NCBI RefSeq assembly: GCF_028622875.1
Contig: NZ_CP117709.1
Span: 5,397,001-5,461,000, forward strand
Reading direction: 5' to 3'
Length of the DNA stretch: 64,000 bases
Origin: Streptomyces sp. MMBL 11-1
GTDB taxonomy: Bacteria; Actinomycetota; Actinomycetes; Streptomycetales; Streptomycetaceae
The translations under genes and the position numbers were made by a program. Below the pieces are notes generated by a model. It saw only the letters and a list, made by a program, of their open reading frames with translations, was not told the DNA's origin and did no database searches. Shown here one piece after another: positions 60,266-64,000 of this stretch. Position 1 is the first letter of the stretch; every line of letters starts with the position of its first letter.

Positions 60266-61288
60266 ATGAAGGACCTCCCCGCCCGCCGTCTGCTGCTCGT
60301 GCACGCGCACCCCGACGACGAGTCGATCAACAACGGCGCCACCATGGCCAGGTATGCGGCCGAGGGCGCCCACGTCACCCTGGTGACGTGCACGCTCGGC
60401 GAGGAGGGGGAGGTCATCCCGCCCTCGCTCGCCCGCCTCACCGCCGACCGGGACGACGCGCTGGGCCCCCACCGCGTCGGCGAGCTGGCCGCGGCGATGA
60501 AGGAGCTCGGCGTCGACGACCACCGCTTCCTCGGCGGGGCCGGCCGCTACCGGGACTCCGGAATGATGGGCGCCGAGCAGAACGGCCGCCCCGGCTCCTT
60601 CTGGTCCACCCCGGTGGACGAGGCGGCGGCCCACCTCGTCGAGGTGATCCGCGAGGTCCGCCCCCAGGTCCTGGTCACCTACGACCCGGACGGCGGCTAC
60701 GGCCACCCCGATCACATCCAGGCCCACCGCGTCGCGATGCGCGCCGTCGACCTGGCCGCCGACCCGGCGTACGGCCCCGGCGCACCGCACACCGTCGCGA
60801 AGGTCTACTGGAACCGGGTGGAGCGGGCCGTGGCCGAGGCCGGCTTCGAGCGGCTGCGCACCACCGCCCCCGGGGCCTTCCCCGGCATCGCCTCCGTGGA
60901 CGACGTCCCGGGCGTGACCGACGGGGAGCGGATCACCGCGGAGATCGACGGATCGGCGTACGCCGGTGCCAAATCGGCGGCGATGCGCGCCCATGCCACC
61001 CAGATCGCGGTCGACGGCCCCTTCTTCGCCCTCTCCAACGACCTCGGCCAGCCCCTGTTGACGACCGAGCACTACCAACTGGTGCGAGGCGCACCGGGCG
61101 TGGCCGAGGGCGCGCGCGAGAGTGATCTCTTCGCGGGCCTGCCGGGCACCCCGGACGGTACGGGCACGGGCGGTACGGGCACGGGCGGTACGGGCGCCAC
61201 GGATGTCACAGGTGCCACGGGCGGCACGGGTGCCACGGGTGCCACGGGCGGCACGGGTGCCGCAGGTGCCACGGGGAGCGCGGCATGA
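60266..61288 (+). CDS. mshB: N-acetyl-glucosaminyl-inositol deacetylase (mycothiol biosynthesis)
   Basis: 340 residues. LmbE-type zinc deacetylase: [40 protein letters not shown], with zinc ligands in AHPDDE and in [10 protein letters not shown]; the full MshB pattern ([33 protein letters not shown]) is kept. It deacetylates GlcNAc-Ins to GlcN-Ins, the second enzymatic cleavage toward mycothiol. The last 45 or so residues are a Gly-Thr-Ala repeat ([20 protein letters not shown]), encoded by a DNA tandem repeat at about 61157-61275 that is not part of the family fold. ATGA overlap with the next gene. Confidence 0.95.
   Translation: MKDLPARRLLLVHAHPDDESINNGATMARYAAEGAHVTLVTCTLGEEGEVIPPSLARLTADRDDALGPHRVGELAAAMKELGVDDHRFLGGAGRYRDSGMMGAEQNGRPGSFWSTPVDEAAAHLVEVIREVRPQVLVTYDPDGGYGHPDHIQAHRVAMRAVDLAADPAYGPGAPHTVAKVYWNRVERAVAEAGFERLRTTAPGAFPGIASVDDVPGVTDGERITAEIDGSAYAGAKSAAMRAHATQIAVDGPFFALSNDLGQPLLTTEHYQLVRGAPGVAEGARESDLFAGLPGTPDGTGTGGTGTGGTGATDVTGATGGTGATGATGGTGAAGATGSAA
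61157..61275 (+). repeat. GC-rich tandem repeat in the 3' end of mshB
   Basis: Short units such as ACGGGCGGT and GCCACGGGT repeat imperfectly and encode Gly-Thr-Gly and Gly-Ala-Thr. The period is a multiple of three, so length change would not shift the frame. Confidence 0.7.
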
Positions 61289-61758
61289 GCGGGAACCCCG
61301 GGAAGGGCCGCGTCCGCGCGGGTTCCTCCAGCGCGCCGCGGCGGAACGCGCCGCCCAGGGACCCCGGTCCCACCGGTTTCGCGGCCCGGCCGAACCCGGC
61401 CCGGATCGCCGCGTACTCGGGCTTCGCCGTCCTCGGCGCACTGGTGGCGATCGCCGGATCACTCGTCCAAGCCGCCTGGTTCCCGGGCGGGTTGATCATC
61501 GCGCTGGCGGCCTCCGCGGGTCTCTTCTACGGTGGCCGGATTCTGACCCGCACCCAGATCGGCGCGCTCGCCCCGGCGGCCGGATGGTTCGTCACGGTGT
61601 TCCTTCTGCTGAGCGGGCGGCCGGAGGGCGACTACGTCTTCGGCGACGAACTCGGCCTGGTGCTGTTCATGCTCGGCGGGACGGCTGCCGCTGTGATGTG
61701 CGCCACCACCTCCAAAGTGCCGCAATCAGCCATCCGCAGCGGCCGGTCCGGTACGTGA
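61285..61758 (+). CDS. DUF6113-like membrane protein
   Basis: 157 residues; ATG 61285 overlaps the mshB stop. A polar N-terminus of about 45 residues is followed by four membrane helices ([77 protein letters not shown]). It contains GRPEGDYVF between helices 3 and 4, typical of DUF6113 proteins, which lie next to mshB in many streptomycetes. Function unknown. Confidence 0.85.
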   Translation: MSGNPGKGRVRAGSSSAPRRNAPPRDPGPTGFAARPNPARIAAYSGFAVLGALVAIAGSLVQAAWFPGGLIIALAASAGLFYGGRILTRTQIGALAPAAGWFVTVFLLLSGRPEGDYVFGDELGLVLFMLGGTAAAVMCATTSKVPQSAIRSGRSGT

Positions 61759-61933
61759 CGTGCCACATCCGGGGCCGGGAAGGCCCTCACAGGTGTGATG
61801 CGCCGGTGGAGGTTTCACCCCGTCGCGGAGTGTCCGACGGCGGCGGCCAGTATGGTGGTGCGCGCGCCGAGCCGTCCCCTGGCCTGCGGCATGGGGGAAG
61901 TACGGGCGGCGGAGCCAATCGGGAGAACCTGCT

Positions 61934-64000
61934 TTGAGTCGTGAAACTGACAGTTCGTCGTCCGGGCCCCAGGGTCGCGGCGGAGCCGCGTACCCCTCGG
62001 GTACGCCGCCGTACGGATCCCGCCAGTACCCGTCGCGGGACGGCTCCGAGGAGAACCCGGAATCCGTGGCTCCGCCCCGGCCCGAGGAGCCGAAGACCGA
62101 GACGACGCTGACGACGCGCATCCGGATCAACATCCCCGGGTCGCGCCCCATCCCGCCGGTGGTGATGCGTACGCCGATGGCGGAGAGCGACACCGCCGAG
62201 GGCCGTTCCGACGCGGAGCGCACCGGCGGAACCCCGCGCCCCGGCACACCGCCGCCCGCACCCGCGCCCCCGGACCGGGCCACGGGCCCGAACGGCACAG
62301 CGTCGGGCGACCGCTCCGGGGAGGGCGGCCCGGCCGCCGACCCGACGCCCGGGGAGAAGACGGGCCGGGAGAAGAGCGGCAGCGACTGGTTCGCCCCGCG
62401 CAGGACTCCGGCCACCGGGCAGGGAGCAGCAGCTCAGGGCACCGGTGCGCCCGGCGCCCCTTCCGGTGCGGGCGGACCCGGCGCCCCGTCCGGCCCCGGC
62501 GCGGGCGGGCCCGGCGGACCCGGTGGCGCGGCCGACGGCGACGCGAGCCCCTCCCGTCCCGACCTGCCGTACTTCTCGGACGCCCCGCAGACCGGCGGCG
62601 GACCGGGCGTGCCCGGCCCCGGCCCCGTCCGCAGCGCGCTCGACGGCTACGGCACCGAGCCCCCCGGCGGAGGCCCCCGTTCCACTCCCGGCCTCGGGGT
62701 GCGCCCGCCCGGGCCTTCCGGCCCCACCACGGGACCGGTCACCGGCAGCTCCTCGCTGACCCCGAACCTCGACGGCGTCCCGAATCTCGACGGCGCCCCG
62801 GGCCGCGGCGGTGTCCCGGGCCCGGGCGGCCCCGGCGGCCCCGGCCCGATGGTTCCGGGCGGCCCCGGCGGCGTACCGCCCCGGATGTCCGACGACACCG
62901 CGATCCTCACGCCGCAGGCCCCGGCGCCCGAGCCGGGTCATGTCTCGGGTGACACGCTGACCAGCGGCATCCCCGTGGTGCCCAGCGAGCCCCGCGTCAC
63001 GTTCCCGGGCGGCCCGGGGACCCCCGGCGGCCCGGTGACCGGCGGGCCTCGGGGCGGTGCCGGCGGTCCGGGCGGACCCGGTGTCCCCACACCCGGTCCG
63101 GCCGCCCCGCGCCCCGCGTCCCCGTCCGCCGCCCCCGCCCCCGCGAAGAAGGGCCGCTCCAAGCTGGTCCTCCTCGGGGTGGCCGCGATCGTGCTGCTCG
63201 GCATCGCGTACGGGGCCGGGCTCCTGCTGAACCACTCCGAGGTCCCCAAGGGCACCACGGTGCTCGGCGTCGACATCGGCGGCGGTACGAAGGAGGAGGC
63301 GGTCACCAAGCTCGAAGCCGCCCTCGGGAAGCGGGCCAAGACTCCCCTGACGCTGTCGGTGGACGGCAAGGAGGAGAAGCTCGACCCCGAGAAGGCCGGT
63401 CTCACCCTGGACAGCCAGGAGACCGTGCGCGGCGCGGCGGGCAGCGACTACAACCCCGTCTCGGTGATCGGTTCGCTGTTCGGCGGGGAACGTCCCGCCG
63501 ACCCGGTGATCCCGGTCGACGAGGAGAAGCTCGGCGTGGCGCTGACCGACCTGGCCGGCGCTTCGGGCTCCTCCAGCGACGGCACGATCCGCTTCGAGCC
63601 GAACAAGGCCGTGGCGGTGCCGGGCAAGCCGGGCAAGGCGCTGGACGCCGGCCAGTCCCTGATCTCGGTCCGGGACGCCTACCGCGCCCAGGTGCAGACC
63701 GGGAAGGCCCGGCTGGTCGAGCTCCCCGTCAAGACCACCCAGCCCACCATCACCAAGGCCGAACTGGACCGGGCGATGAAGGAGTTCGCCGAGCCCGCGA
63801 TGTCCGGCCTGATCACCATCAAGGCCGGTCCCAAGCAGATCCAGTTCGGCCCGGCCCGGTCGCTGCCGCAGATCCTCTCCATGAAGCCGGTGGACGGCCG
63901 GCTGGTCGACGTCTACGACAAGCAGGCGATCGACACGCTGCTGGACGGCGTCTTCGACGGCATCATGGCGGTCAAGGGCGACGGCAAGAAGCATCAGGTC
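61934..64000 (+). CDS. VanW/PG_binding_4-type membrane protein, 5' part
   Basis: 689 codons are in the window and the frame runs off the end. TTG 61934 is chosen: GGGAGAA lies 7 nt upstream and no ATG/GTG fits. Residues 1-405 are a Pro/Gly/Ala-rich, probably disordered cytosolic region (runs such as GGPGGPGGAADGD). A single membrane helix follows at about 410-432 (KLVLLGVAAIVLLGIAYGAG), then extracytoplasmic repeats of the PG_binding_4 type (VPKGTTVLGVDIGGGTKEEAVTKLEAAL, and a second unit near 540-640). Full-length relatives end in a VanW domain, which would lie beyond the window. Likely a wall-associated protein; the long cytosolic tail may be a kinase substrate or scaffold (inference). Confidence 0.88.
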   Translation, partial: MSRETDSSSSGPQGRGGAAYPSGTPPYGSRQYPSRDGSEENPESVAPPRPEEPKTETTLTTRIRINIPGSRPIPPVVMRTPMAESDTAEGRSDAERTGGTPRPGTPPPAPAPPDRATGPNGTASGDRSGEGGPAADPTPGEKTGREKSGSDWFAPRRTPATGQGAAAQGTGAPGAPSGAGGPGAPSGPGAGGPGGPGGAADGDASPSRPDLPYFSDAPQTGGGPGVPGPGPVRSALDGYGTEPPGGGPRSTPGLGVRPPGPSGPTTGPVTGSSSLTPNLDGVPNLDGAPGRGGVPGPGGPGGPGPMVPGGPGGVPPRMSDDTAILTPQAPAPEPGHVSGDTLTSGIPVVPSEPRVTFPGGPGTPGGPVTGGPRGGAGGPGGPGVPTPGPAAPRPASPSAAPAPAKKGRSKLVLLGVAAIVLLGIAYGAGLLLNHSEVPKGTTVLGVDIGGGTKEEAVTKLEAALGKRAKTPLTLSVDGKEEKLDPEKAGLTLDSQETVRGAAGSDYNPVSVIGSLFGGERPADPVIPVDEEKLGVALTDLAGASGSSSDGTIRFEPNKAVAVPGKPGKALDAGQSLISVRDAYRAQVQTGKARLVELPVKTTQPTITKAELDRAMKEFAEPAMSGLITIKAGPKQIQFGPARSLPQILSMKPVDGRLVDVYDKQAIDTLLDGVFDGIMAVKGDGKKHQV

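Overview
The window comes from a high-GC actinomycete, almost certainly a Streptomyces chromosome. Evidence: strong G/C bias at third codon positions, frequent GTG/TTG starts, a melC1-melC2 tyrosinase pair, mycothiol deacetylase MshB, WhiJ-like HTH/DUF5753 regulators with DUF397 (BldB-type) partners, a CebR-type operator at a cellulase gene, and two tandem oligopeptide ABC operons beside typA and an S9 peptidase. I saw no tRNA, rRNA, transposase, integrase or CRISPR array. The species cannot be named from the sequence alone.

Layout. 1-9.4 kb: the end of an ATPase-domain gene and a PAS/GAF/PP2C/HATPase phosphatase; a convergent TPM-domain membrane protein with a PspA-like protein; then a GtrB-GtrA fusion glycosyltransferase with a polytopic membrane protein. 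9.4-14 kb: tyrosinase operon, a secreted GH6 cellulase with a perfect CebR box, a TY-Chap-like protein and a hotdog thioesterase. 14-29.1 kb: an accessory stretch with many small genes. It holds two copies of a small-protein/DUF6879/HTH-DUF5753 module, an HTH-DUF397-DUF397 operon, a secreted M15 peptidase, a cupin, an SDR, a MerR regulator and a methyltransferase. It ends in a two-gene unit: a 48-residue Gly/Ser-rich peptide with Asp-Gly motifs, followed directly by a long protein-isoaspartate-methyltransferase homologue. That unit looks like a minimal aspartimide-type RiPP cluster and is the most novel item here.

29.2-39 kb: a sugar-uptake locus. On the minus strand lie an ABC binding lipoprotein, two permeases, a GH1 glucosidase and a Tat-exported PF10091/GH144-like glucanase. 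A CE7-type esterase is divergent, and a LacI regulator sits 3' of a two-gene insertion of unknown function. The LacI gene and the ABC operon share a TGWAAGCGCATWCA operator. The GH144-like enzyme suggests beta-1,2-glucan (sophoro-oligosaccharide) rather than cellobiose as substrate.

39-56.4 kb: a lone family-5 binding lipoprotein, typA, then two five-gene peptide ABC operons in the same order (lipoprotein, stem-loop, permease, permease, ATPase, ATPase). They are separated by a terminator and share a 111-bp identical tract. 56.4-64 kb: a membrane protein, a DPP-type S9 peptidase, a 64-residue membrane protein, mshB, a DUF6113-like membrane protein, and a large VanW/PG_binding_4-type protein that runs off the end.
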